Of a stretch of 64,000 nt of DNA, positions 24,901-38,949 are shown piece by piece (position 1 is the first letter of the stretch; each line of letters opens with the position of its first letter). The notes under the pieces were generated by a model. The model searched no databases. It worked only from the letters and a program-made list of their open reading frames with translations, and was not told where the DNA came from. The DNA is taken from positions 6,487,157 to 6,551,156 of the forward strand of contig CM022679.1 of the NCBI GenBank assembly GCA_012295275.1, in the 5' to 3' direction. The DNA comes from Chrysomallon squamiferum (lineage: Eukaryota; Mollusca; Gastropoda; Neomphalida; Peltospiridae). Position numbers and translations under genes: made by a program.

Positions 24901-27900
24901 TGAGCAGTGAGATTGATAGAATACACTGAGGTCATCCACACAAACAACTCAACATGGCTAAGTTGATTTAGTATTTTTTTTCAGCACTGTTTGTTTTCTT
25001 GAGGAAAGCTTAAAACCCTGTTTAGGAAAAGTGAGGTTGAAAGTGTGCTCCTGTAAGTGTCACAAGTTGTAGCTAAATCCTGGTGGTTTTAGCAGGATCA
25101 TGAAGATAAAGGATATTTTAGTGTCCTGTTCCAGGTGAATTTTGCAATCACAGCTTATTATACATTACAATTCAACTGTCATATGATTATTTTTCTTATT
25201 ATTAATGATAAAAGGATAAAATTGTAGATACAGTTAAGTGTTTTTAATAATTTAAAATATACCACTCATTTTTTACTTTACTGATTCTTTTATTTTCCAG
25301 TTCTTTTTTATTTTGTTTTTCAATAAATATTATTTCACATTAAACTAAAATACAGAATTTTAACAAAATTTCATTCTAGTATTTGATGGTATAATAATTG
25401 TTTAACAAAAAAGGTAATAAAATCAGTTTTTTAAAAACAAATTATAGGACATATAAAGGTTGAATGGATGAATAAAAAATGAATGAATTTATAAAAGATA
25501 ACTGGCTATTTGAAATTAAATGGAATATGACAAAATGAGATGAAGAAAATATATGGTTCAGAGTAATTTGAGGGGTAGATGAGAAAAAATATCAACTTAA
25601 GATTATAGGTCAACAGAATAAATGTTATTAATAATTAAAAGAATACAAAGAAAATTTAAAAAAAATAAAATAAAAAATAAAAATGATAATGCAACAAAAG
25701 AAATCAACACTAAAAACAAAAATAAAATAAAGCCAAAAGTTACTCACGGTGATAGTGCACCAAGTGGCTGACCTTCATATTTCTTGACCATGTTAAGTCC
25801 ATAGATGTTGAACATCTTGTATGGGTTGACTGCCACCAGGATACTTCCTGTGTATGTCTGAAATTGAAAACAGAACAACTTGTTTTGTTATATCACCACA
25901 ATTATTATGGATATCTGAAAATACAGATATCACAATTGTTCTATCTGTTGCTGGGATACTTCAAGTCTCTATCTGAAATTATAAAAATTGTTGTTTAGCT
26001 TCAAGATACCTCTTGTGTATGTCTGAAATTATAAATGTAACAGTTGTTTCTGATATGTTTTGTATAATATTCATTGTCTACAATTTAACCATCATGACTT
26101 GTTAACAAAGTATATGTATATATCTGAACCTAATGTTTTAAAACTGCTATCAGAAATTATTCTTGTATATCTTATTATATCTTTTATTGTAAAATATAGA
26201 AAAATAATAACACATTCAGCCTTTCTGTATGGCATATTCTGTTTTTAATTGAAGGAATAAATATTTCTTCAAAAAAAAAAAAAATACTTTTAATTCTTTT
26301 TAAAAAAATCAGAACAGTAACTTCTGTTAAAATAATTTTTTTATTTCAAACTAAAAGACATGAGCCAATTGTTATTAGATTTTTAAATTTTATAATGCAG
26401 ATAAAGACATAATGCTTTTCAGTATGGTGTAATCTGCAAGTCATCCAAGGCAAGGCAGATGACTGAAAACATTAAATATATAATTCATTTTCTTTTTCCA
26501 CCTCTTTTGTTCACTCATGTCAGTATAACAAAGCAGAACAAAATACTCCATATCATGTTATATTCTGGAGACTGCATTTTACAAACTGAAGGACAAGTAA
26601 ATGGAAACAAAAAGTTGATTTCAAAGAAAAGATAAAGTATCTGATTTGAAGTGTGTTTAAAATAATGTAACACAAATAGATGATTCATAAGAATAGATTT
26701 TTTAAAAATTGTTTTGTTTAATGAAGCTTTTTAGGATTTGGCTTTATTTATTTACCTTTTACTTATTTATTTATTTGTTTGTTTGTTTGCTTGTTTATCT
26801 GCTTATTTTGTCTTTGGTTAGTTGGCTGTATATGTCTCAGACTACAAAAATTAAACTCACGAAATATAACACACTAGAACTTAATTAATGTTATAATTAA
26901 ATGGCCTGAAGCTAATAGTTTATTATTATCACTGGCAGAAAGCAGCACAGTCTCTTTCAACTTTATTCTAATCTCTTTCCACTCAAACACATTTTCAAGT
27001 ACTCTTTTATTATCCCATTTATTAATTTCAAAATTTCTAGTTATAACTGATTTTTATCATTATTGCACATCTGTACTATAAAATTAAGGTAAGAAATTGT
27101 TATTGATAATCTTTGTTCATTCACAGATAAGCCTTAGACAAAATAAATACAAAATACTGTACTGAATTGATTTTCAGTTCAGTTTGTTATCATGTAAAAC
27201 AGACAGCATTAACACAGCAATTAACTATTTACAAGCTTTCTTCAACCATGTAGTATTTGCCACTAGATATTTGAGTTGATCATTTATATTTCAAAAGTGG
27301 ACTTCAAAAGAATAACAAAGCACAAAACAAACTTATAGATATCTATTAAATACACAATATATAAGTATGTAAAAGGGTTTCTAAAATAAAAAACTCAACA
27401 ACTGTTATACATAAAATTAACATTACTGCAGCTAACATATATAATCAATATTCAAGTACTGGGTTTGTATTATGTTGTGTATGCCTTTACAAATACATAG
27501 TATGCTGTTATGAAAGGTTCATGTTCTTCTGTTTACTGTTTTAAATCTTAAATTTTATTTAATTTAAAAAATGAGGGGAAAAAAAAAGAGTATGTTTATA
27601 GTCTAAATCAGGGATCACCAACACAGTAACTGCAGGGACCAGGTCACCCCCAAGAAACACACGAGTCACCTGCAGGCCTGTTCCTAAAACATTTAAACAA
27701 TTACTGAGATCAATAGAATTAAAGGCTGAATATTGATATTATCTGTATCCAACCTAGTTAAGTCACTGGAGATAATTAATGTGATCAGTGTCTTCACATA
27801 GATTGGTATCATTAATAATAATATATAACTAAAGATAAACTGAACAAATTTGTTATTTCAGAAGAGTGTTTGTTACAAACTGATACCTATGAAGTAGCTC

Positions 27901-30900
27901 TCATGTTCAAAATGGTTGGTGAACCCTGGTCTAAATGAATTACATACACACATATACAGTGATCCATACTCTCATATAAACAGTTTCATTTAATAACATC
28001 ATCAAAGCACACTGCTTTTGTAATTCAAGCTACTGGATGTAAAACAAATGGTAGTTCTGACATAAAAATAAAACATGCTACAATTGTCCACTTAATTTTT
28101 TTTATATGCACTTGATCAACAAGATAATATCACAAACCATGTATTTTTTTACATGAGTGATGATAACTGGTTGGGAAGAAGGTCAGTGACCAAGAAAGAT
28201 GGTTGAATCTAAAACATTACTTAAGTATTCTATCAACAGCAAGATGCTCTGACCATGGTTATCAGCACTTTTTTTAATATACTTTTATATCTCACCCCTG
28301 ATATGATTACAAATATGATTTTCTTTGATAAAGCAGTTGCAGGCCTCTTTCTGAAGTGAGAAAATGTCCAGCAAGAACATTGAAGAGGACTGATCCTGTG
28401 GCTAATCACATCTCAGGCCAGCAAAATACCAGTGATGTCAACCACTCACACACATAGAAACACACAGAATCAAACAAATGTTTGTTTTACTTTATCCTAG
28501 ATGTATGTGAACATTATTTCTATTTGTGCTCAGCCTATGACATAGATCTAGCCAATATTAATACTTCACTTGAAAGCAAATTTCTATATTTAAATAATTT
28601 TTTAACAGTAAGCCTTCTAGTCTAAAGCTATTATTATACCACTGATACTGTAGGTGATAATATTAGATGTCTGTTGAAAAGGTGTACAACAAAACTGCCC
28701 AGTCTGTGCCACACCCAAGACTTAAAATTTACCTGCAGCAAGTTAAAGGTAATAAATCTAAATACTTTCTCTATTCTTCCGATTGTTTTGTTTGATCTTT
28801 GGATCAACTTTTGGCAATAATAACTCAAAACAATAATATTTTGATGACATAAGTAAGCAACAGTGAATAAATCATAATAAAATTGACACAGAGAACAGTA
28901 TATTAGAGGTTTTGCTTCACATTTTGTATATTATAAAAGTAAACAGAATGGCAATAGCAAAAACTAGTCTACACTAACAGCATGTTTGTCATGTAAGGTA
29001 TATATGATATTTTGGAGCTGTTTGTTTGTTGTTACTGTTCTGGTCCTGTAAAAAAACAGAAGATCTCTTGCTAAATGGAGAAGAAAATGACAGATTTCCT
29101 CTGAAGAGTAGCATTAACAGCAGCTGTTAAACAGAAAATAGCCAATAAATCAAACAGTTTAGCAACATAATATCATTTGTATATTTCTTTCTTTAATTCT
29201 GTTAATATTATTAATCAAGGTATATTTTATGTTTATTAACTAACAAGTAAGGCACCATTTTGTTTTAAAAGGTTAAAATATTGACCTGGGACAGATTTCA
29301 GAAAACTGATAACCACTGGATCATGAATAAGATCACAGGAGCTGGGATAGAACAATCTTTTCTACCGAAACCTGACTCCCTGTTCATGATTTACCTCATA
29401 TCTAAAACATCAAATATAGGATAACTAAACAGCCAGAGCAGAACTGTCAGGTGGTGGCGTGCAGAGGTCTGGTGATGCCCAGGACCAACTCATCGATTGT
29501 ATGCTCCTAAAGACTGAAGTATACAGTCTAGTACTGAGAAATATGAGAAAGGAAGATATTTTGAATACATAAACACAAATGAAACATAAAATAAATACTT
29601 TATTTGATTTAAATATAAATCAAACAAATTTATTTATTTATTTATTTATTTTCTCCGATTGGATGCCTCCCCCCATTTGGATGCCCGGGGCCACTGCCCC
29701 TTTGCCCCCCCCCTTTCTACATGCCACTGTTGTCAGGACAATATTGTCTATATACAGATATTTTACATCATAGGTCTTTGATGTTGGGACAAAAGATGTC
29801 AGTATACTATTTTTGATACAGAACAAAACATGATTTAACATTTAAAAATAGAAAAATAACAATCTTATTATAAAGATTATTTTTTACTGTCAGCTATAAT
29901 ATATGTCCAGAAAAAAGAATACTAAGAAAAAGATTAAAATAAAGATTTAAAAAAGAAATTATAAAAAGAAAGAGAAAAAAAAGAGTCAATAGATAGTGGA
30001 CAAATCAGTATCTAGATAGGTTCAAGCTATTGTTTCCAGTATTTGCTGCCTTTGTTGATAACAGCCATTAAGTGATACATGCAACAACTTAATTTTATTT
30101 ATAATGAAGTTACTTCAATATTAGAGCATCAAAGGGCAATCTGTTCTTAAAAAATGTAGCGAAAAAAGGTACCTTACTGCTAAAGATAAATAGTATCTTA
30201 TTCAGAGGCTTCAAAATGATAACTATCTCAGAGCATCATCATACCAAATGAAATTCAACATTTGATATTTAATAATATATCTCTTTTTATGTCACTTAAT
30301 ATTCATTAATTATCTTATTCACACACAACCTTTACCCTTTTATTACACATTTTAAATGTCTGCAGTAAATCTTTCAACAGTTTTTAAAAATTAAAACCTT
30401 TTATGTACATCTATGTTAATGAATTTTGAAAGCTTCAGATGTTCAAGCCATGTCAATGATTCTGAAGTGGCAGGATTTATTGTCACTAAACTCACATTTC
30501 ACTGATTTCAGAGTGACAAGCACAAAAAAAGGAAACACTGGACCATGAAAATGAGAGCCCACAGTGATTGCTTTATCATTCTGACATAAATATTAATAGC
30601 TAATTGTATGTCCAGAAATTATTAAAAAATTGAGGTACTTTGGTTAATAGAGAAACATGTTTTTATTTGTATGCATGACAAATACAGTAACTATAAGCCT
30701 ATGCCAAATAATATTACACAAAATTGATCTCAAAATATTTAATGTTAGCACTTGTTAGTTGACAAACATACGATGATCAAATAAGTAGAAAATAAGTGTG
30801 TATCCATATCACTTAAATCATTACTGTTAAACAGCATGGAAAACCTTCCCTCAGACAAGAATTCTTAAATTACATTTTTAATGAACCAAGCATTTGTTTT

Positions 30901-33900
30901 GATGGGAAATAAATCAGTGAGAGCATCAACAAAACATAATTATATATTTACACGAGTGCAAAACTAAATTAAGTATTGTCTCAGTTTTCATTAATTAATG
31001 TTTAAAATATTTGCATACTAGTTATTTCTGTTATGTTAACAAATTACTTACGTAAATATTTTCATGTGCATATCGATTCTTCAGATTTTTCAAAATGGTT
31101 TCTTCATTCAAAACACTGGAAAAAAAAGAAGAGAAATTAATCTTTAACAACAAATTCATTACTTAATTAATATCAGCAAAGTCTTGTTCAGGAAAAAACA
31201 AATATTTGTATAATGACATTTCAATGCATAATAACACCAATAATAATATTAATATTGATTTTTAATATAAAAATTTGTAAGAGGAAACTTGATTCCTTAT
31301 GTCCATCAGCTTTTCTTTATTTTAAGTGGGTATGGGTCATTTATAGTGCGATTGCATTAAAAATAAATTATCTGTAAATGTACAAAATGAATACAGAATA
31401 ATGTTTTTTTTTAGTGTGTGAGTATGTGTGTATGTATGTGTTGTTGTGTTCTATATATATAAAACCGCTGTTCAATACAAATACAAAGTGTGCTTCTCAA
31501 CAGGAGAATGATCATGGATTATTTTTATTTAATACCGCTATCATGGACAACAGGCTGTAACAGAAAAAACTGTTATTTTGGATTATGGTAAAACTGAATT
31601 CAGTCAAACAGAAATAAGTGTTATATGACTGAACTAAAACTGTTGAGTTTGTTTTAACAGTCAGGAGCTGGCAGGGAAGGTTGATCTTAAAACCCAGAAT
31701 AATCAAGACAAGTTCTTCCCCATAAAGGTAACAGACTCTTTAGTTTATCAATGACCAGCCAGTGGCTGCAATGGATAATAACCCTAAATGCAACAAGGAG
31801 GTCTGAAACCAAAATTGCTCAATGAAGTTCTTTCCTATAACATTTTTTTAACTGATAAATGGTAAGCCAGCAGTTTTAATGGGAAACAGATCTGAATCCA
31901 AAAGAGAAGATTGATCCTGAAATCCATGTGTTTCAGACAAAATCTTTCCCACTAAGGTACAGGTTATTACTGGAGTTTGTTGAGGAATTTGCACTAATGT
32001 TAACAGCACACAGAAACAAATCTCTGTACACTGTGATCAGCATACATGATTCAGTGCACTTGACAGCAAATTTGAAAATGAAGAAAAACAAATTAAACAC
32101 CTTGTTCACATTGTGCATTTCAAGTTTAAAGAAAAAAAAAAGGAATTTGAACAAGAATGACATTTAATAGGAAAATGAATGTATTTCTTGAGTGTATGAG
32201 TAAATATATATGTTTGAATGAAATATGTGTTTGTTCCTTCATGTGTTGAGATAATGTATATATTTTATGTATTTTTTACTAATTTTAAAATTTGTAAGAA
32301 ATGTAAAACTGGAAAAATGTTTACAAAGCAGCTATTTAATTTTATTTATTCATTATATCTGGAGCAAATGCTGAAATGTTTAGAAAATATGAACGTAAAA
32401 ATTTATATTATAATCAATATGTTTCCAATATTAATAAAAAACAAAAATTTGTATAGTAACAAATTGCCAAGGAGAATTAAAATTCTACAACTATTTCCAT
32501 GACTTCTATGACAGTGGGTAACTGTAGGGATAGTTGTGTATCCATAGTCTACAACTACGTGCATTAAAAAAATATAAACAGTAAGACAATAAAAGCTTTC
32601 AAAAATATATTCTGGCATGAGCAATATGAAGAGATTATCTCCTGCCAAATGATAATCCATTTCATAAATAAATAAAAGAATTGTTGAAATGCTTACACTG
32701 TTTATTATCAATACAACAGTCTTGAAGTCTTAGTTATCTTTATCATCGTCTTAAGCCATCTTATGTTCAGCTGCATTTCAGGATAACCTATAGAAATTGT
32801 TTAAGACTACTGGATTTGTCTGAAAGCTGACAGACTTGTTTGTGCAACAAAGGAAATGGATCTGATGTTTTGACATATTACTTGAAACGAATCATTACAA
32901 GAGTTCAACAATAAGCTTATCTTTCATAAATAAATTCCAAACTGTTCAAAATTTAAAGTGTAATGAAGAATTAGAGAAAGAGAGTGTGTAAAATATGATA
33001 CAGTACATATGTGTATGTATGCAAATATTTATGTCTTTATGCATGTATGTAAATATGTTGTTTTTCTTCAATTTAGCAATGTATGCATTTAGATAACTGT
33101 GAATCTACTTGTATTTGTGACAATACAATTACCTAAAATTATATAAATATAAAAAATCAAATATCTGTATAAATTATCACTAGTAAGGTAACAGCATGGT
33201 TTTAATTAACATTCAAAATACACCACTCATTATCTGATTTAATGAAGAAGTCATTTAGCTTTTACAATGAAATGGTCCAACAAAACCAATTCCACAGCTG
33301 TTAATATGTATGGCACTGGATATAACATTTTTATAAGCTAATAATGAGGAATTTATTTCAAGAAAATATTCACCAAGTGAGAATGAAATATTATCACCTT
33401 GTATTAATGAAACAGGTTCCAAAGGTGTGTAAAATATATAACATAAATAGAAGTGTATAATGTATATAAATTTGGTTAAGCTGTGTTGTTGATTAAACAC
33501 AGTTTTCACCACCTCATCAGCTGCTAATAATGTTGGCAAGCTGTTGCATATATTTACATATAATGTTGCCTTTTACCTTGAACATACAAATAAAATACAA
33601 GCTGGTGTAATATGTATGTGGCACATTTCTTTTTTACCTGCAGAAAATCATTATTTAGTTTATAACCAAATGTACTATGGAGTATTATATTTATTTTATT
33701 ATTATTATTTTTTAATATGCAAAAATGATTGCATGTATGTATAGATCTCTGTATCTCTGTATATCTATGTATCTTATATACATGTATATACATGTACATG
33801 CATGTATGTGTGTGAGTATGTATGTATGTATGTATGTATGTATGTATGTATGTATGTATGTATGTATGTATGTATGTATGTATGCATGCAAGCATTAATA

Positions 33901-36900
33901 CACACATATACACAGACATTGCATATAATAAAATCTAGGTCAGCATGTCTTGACACTAAGTCAGAGTCGTAAATAAAAGGATATTTCGATTACAGTAAAT
34001 AAATAATGACTGGTTCGTGTTTATTATCAGTCAGGTTCCCAGTTGTAATTAACACATAACATTAATTATTTAAAAGTACTCAGCTCTGGTGTAAATAGCA
34101 TGCATTACTAAGAGTAATTCACATACAGAAATAAAACCACTGTTGTATGTTTTAAAGTAGCATAATTTAAACCACATTCATTTACTGATTTATAAAAATG
34201 GGTATCAAATTCATTCTCTATCAGTCCTTCCATTGATCCATCCATCTGTCCATCCATGCATGCATGAATTTATTATTTAACTGAAATTAATTAACAAAAC
34301 AAGTATTTTTTGTCAAAATTTAATATTTTTAACATTAGAAAATTATTAGTTAACATATCTTTATGTTTTAATATTTTATTTATTCATTCATTAATTCCTC
34401 AAACTAATGCATTTTATTTTAAAAAGTTTAAAAAAAATTAAAATAATAAATAATATTAGGAGAATTAAGAGGGTTTATCATATAAATAAAATAAAAATAA
34501 AAAATGGAATGTTATGTGTACACACTAAATTAATATCTAAGTAGTTGAGAAATATTATTGTACTAACACTAAGAAGTCAATGATGGCTGAGATATTTATG
34601 TGTTTATTTGTATTCAGATGTGCCTGTTGTGGACAAGGTCTATGATTATTAATGACAGGGCAGGGTAGACTTTACATACAATTATATTAATGCCAGATTT
34701 AGAATAACAATTTTTGTTTAGAATTTTGGAAAAAGTAATATCACAAGTCTTTATATTCTAGAATATCTGTACAGTAAATGACACCTATACAATGTAGGAT
34801 ATTCATACAATAAAGGATCTATAGACAATGTATGAAATGTTTAAAATATAGGATGTTTATACAGATCTTTAGACAATATAAAATTTAAGATGCAAACATA
34901 ATATATGAGGTCTATATAATTCAAGACATCTGTTCAGTATATAATCATATTACTTGACTACAACATCATGGCTGCATTAATTTTATGCACTGTCATTCAA
35001 CAAAAAAGTAACATACACAATGTACACACCTTTATCAATCACGGTGCAGTGAAGTAAAAGTGACGTCAGACATCTTTATGATATTTGTTTAATCTGTAAT
35101 CTATTTAAAATGGGCAGGACCAAACACACCCAGCCCTTTTTTAAAGATATCTAAAAATACATATACAGGTGAGAGAATTTTTTAAATGAATGGAAACTGA
35201 TAAGCAATATATGGGTGTGAAACATAAATGCTGAATTAATATTTAGTGACAGTATTGTTTTAACTGATATGTATGCTTTAAATTTTTAAATAAATAAATA
35301 ATAAATAAATAATATTTTTGACAGGTTTTGCTGAATGTGTGGGTAAATTACAGTTTTAAGTTATTCATTACTCTCATATCACTGTGAAAATGAAAATGTA
35401 TGAGTAAAATTAAACTTGAGAAATATCAAAATATTGATGTACTGGCAAAATAAACCTTTAACGATGTCTTTAATATCTAAAGAAACATTTAGTTACAAAA
35501 ATACAAAAACATATTTATAACAATGTGTGGTGAGTTTATTCTATTTTCAAATATAAACTTTTAAAATATAAAGGTGTTTACACACAATATAATTTGAACA
35601 GAAACATTATACTATATGTACAGAATTATCTATTTATCAAATTGTTCTTTGTTTCTTTAAAATTAGTATAATGAAACTTAAAGTTTTTTCTTTGCCAACA
35701 TATTCTGATTTACAAAGTACAATTTTTTATCTCTGTAAGACAGCCAGATCAACAAGCACATGCATAGCAAGACAGACACACCCTGACCTGTATGAATATA
35801 TGTATGAATGCAGACAAACATACATACTGTGATAATCAGGTATGTATATATTACATTTAACAAAGGCATCCAATAATTGATAAAATTGTATTTTTGTTTT
35901 TATAAAATTCTAAATTTACTAAATTTTATAAAATTTTCTTTCCATCACTTATTTCACATTTAGTGATTTCAAAATGCCTCATTGGCAGCATTATAAACAT
36001 AACAAAAGAGTATCTAAAATCAATTTTTTATTTGTTCTTCATGACATTCAGAAATACTGGATCCCAAACGTGTGTTTACACAGACAGTATCAGCATGCAT
36101 GCTTGAATACAGTCTCAAGGTCAACACAGGTAAAGTATTTCAAAACTTTCAGTAATCATAAAATTTAAATTTCAAATTCAGAAAATACATGAAAAAAAAA
36201 ATGTCACAAGGTTTTGGTAGGACAAAAAATCATCTTCTTACTTTCTTGCAAGCTGCCATTTGTCTGGGAAACACATATTTTAAAGGATGAGTTATGTCCT
36301 AAGAAAAAGATCCAGCACCATGGAAATATACCCCATATATATATATATATAAATGATACATTCTACTGGGATCCATTTGTTTTATAACTTAAAAAACTTG
36401 ATAGTAGAAAAAACTATTTAATTTTTATCAAAACAATATCCTCAAATTAAATACACACAGAATTGATAGGTCTGTTTTTGTCTTTTTTTTAGGCACATTG
36501 CATTTGTCAGGAAAAATAACTCTCTGTATTTTATATATGCATAATTTCTGGAGATCTTTATTTTACTTAAAATGTATATACTTTAAAAATGAATTTATAC
36601 ATACAAAAGAAATAAAATATCTCACTGAGAAATACACAGTCTGTATCTCACTATAGATAAATCAGAATATATTGAACTTTATCCAAGAAAACACATTCAA
36701 CAAAATCTGATATAATTTTTATTATTCACTGTCTCAAGAGCTATTAGCTTTGTCTATAGCTATAGCCCTGTGCTGTTTCCTGGCTATGCAATAAAAACTG
36801 TATAGGTATATTTACTGAAGCTTCCTATAAAAGATTAGATAGAAGGGTGTCAGAAAAAGGGTATTGTAGTCACAATGACCTGGGCAAGTGCCAAGAAAGA

Positions 36901-38514
36901 TTATTCAGAGAGGTCACCTGTTTTTAAAAATTAGAGATTAACACGGGCTGCATTTTTAATATATAAAAATCTGCCCACCCGTCTATCTCTCTATCTGTCT
37001 GTCTCTCTATATATCTAACTAATAATATTAAAAATTTAATTTGAAATAAGCTTTTGTTAATGTTTTGTTGGAACTTGTAAGAATGAAATAAATATTAAAC
37101 AGCTGCTGCTTATTATGTGTCAAATATAGTGTTCAGGTTTAGCAAGTGTTAAAAAAACTTCAAAAATAATAACATAAATATAAAACATATACATAAATTA
37201 AACAAAAAAGAAAAGTTTTATAATAAAATGTAAAAGTTGTATTGATTTTTAAGAGTTAATATATCTTCACTATAATTCATATCTTTTTTTAAATTAGACA
37301 CATACCAACATATCTACTGATTATGAATAATAATATATCAGTATACACTGTTAGTCATTAGGTTCTAGATAATCAGTGTTATTTTACTTGAATAATATTC
37401 AGTTCTCAGATATAAATATTTTATTAGAATGTTTGACAAACATTATAAAATATTATTGTCAAAGATGTATAAGAATTTATGACAATTTATACATAGCATG
37501 GTTTATCTTCTTATCATAAACCTGTTTGTCACAGTGACAATGGAATATATATTTAATATCAAAAGATGATACTGTGTAAAATACTTTATTTTCATTGTCA
37601 ACAATTTTCATTCAAGTCATACATTTTTTCATGGATTTTTATTTCAACATATCAATTGAATCGTTCACATTATTTTGCTGTTTTCATACAAATTATAGTG
37701 TTTGTAATTTTTATTTGCATACGTCACTTGAATCAATGGTTTAATAAACAAAACTTCCTATAAAAGTTTAATTTTTGCAGAATTTTAATTGTAATACTCA
37801 CAAAAACTCCAAAATAAAATATAATATTCTTTCATATGAAAGATCAAAGAAAAACAAGTTAAATTACAGAAATTTTTTTTTCTGATATTGATTTTATAAG
37901 TAAGTATAAACTGAATAGAAGTTTTTAATTTTATTTTATTATTATAATTTTATCATAGTATTTTCAAAAAAGAAAATAATGAACTCTTCTTTTCTAAATG
38001 TTTCTACTTCACTTAAAAATCTTGTTTGTCTAGAAATTAAATACATAAAAATGGTGAATAGACAGATAGACTTGAAAGATAGTAAGATTGGATCAATTGA
38101 TGTACAAATGAATAATCTGAATGGAAAAATAAATTGAAGAATGGATGTTTGAATACATGGAAGTACTGGTATTTGGAAAATGATAATAAAAGTAACTTGA
38201 AAGAAATTACTTGATACAAAAAATAATATTTAAGAAAAACCCACCAAAGAACAACAATGAAAATGTTTGAATTCACCTAATAAACATGATAACCATGTGG
38301 GTCAGCTGAAACAAATAATAAATTATATCAACAACTATGTGATATAAAAATCTATTACTTCTGTTAACTTTTGTCTAATATAGAAATAATCCTAGGAATT
38401 CTGCCATAAAATGTTTACAAGCTGTATGTTATTATCTGACATCAGTGCCATGTCTGTCTGTATGCATATGCATGTGTGTGTAGGCAGAATCACACATACA
38501 TATTTATATGTCCT

Positions 38515-38562
<48 letters not shown>

Positions 38563-38893
38563 TTCACATATACAATTATATACATGCATGTAAAATCCTG
38601 TTTTTACTAACAATTTTTCCCATGGTTTAAAAGTAGAAAAAAAAGGTGATTTAAACCTCAGAACCCACTTGCAGTGACATTTATTATATTTAATAACTAG
38701 AGCATGTTATATTTGTATTAACATCTTCTGTTCACTATAAGGAAGCAAATATACAGGTTGTGTGAATAAATTGTGATTAACATCTGTACATGTGTTAGCT
38801 CATGTATGAGAATTTCAATAAATGTTTATATATAGACAGACAGACTGATGTACACTGAAAAAAACAAATTGCAAATATCTGATTTGTTGGTTT

Positions 38894-38949
<56 letters not shown>

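Larger units (their letters stand above)
25858..31051. other. Intron between exons 3 and 4
   Basis: About 5.2 kb with no recognised gene. Holds two hAT-like MITEs (27609-27928 and 29452-29729), pseudo-acceptor copies near 25953-26031 and TTTG/TTTA runs around 26771-26800. Confidence 0.7.

Noticed and set aside
28634-28828. Minus-strand open frame with [18 protein letters not shown]
   Set aside because: No splice sites in a compatible phase and no recognisable family; falls inside the intron between exons 3 and 4.
33554-33956. Frames of repeated IHTYIHTY and similar
   Set aside because: Products of the TATG array.
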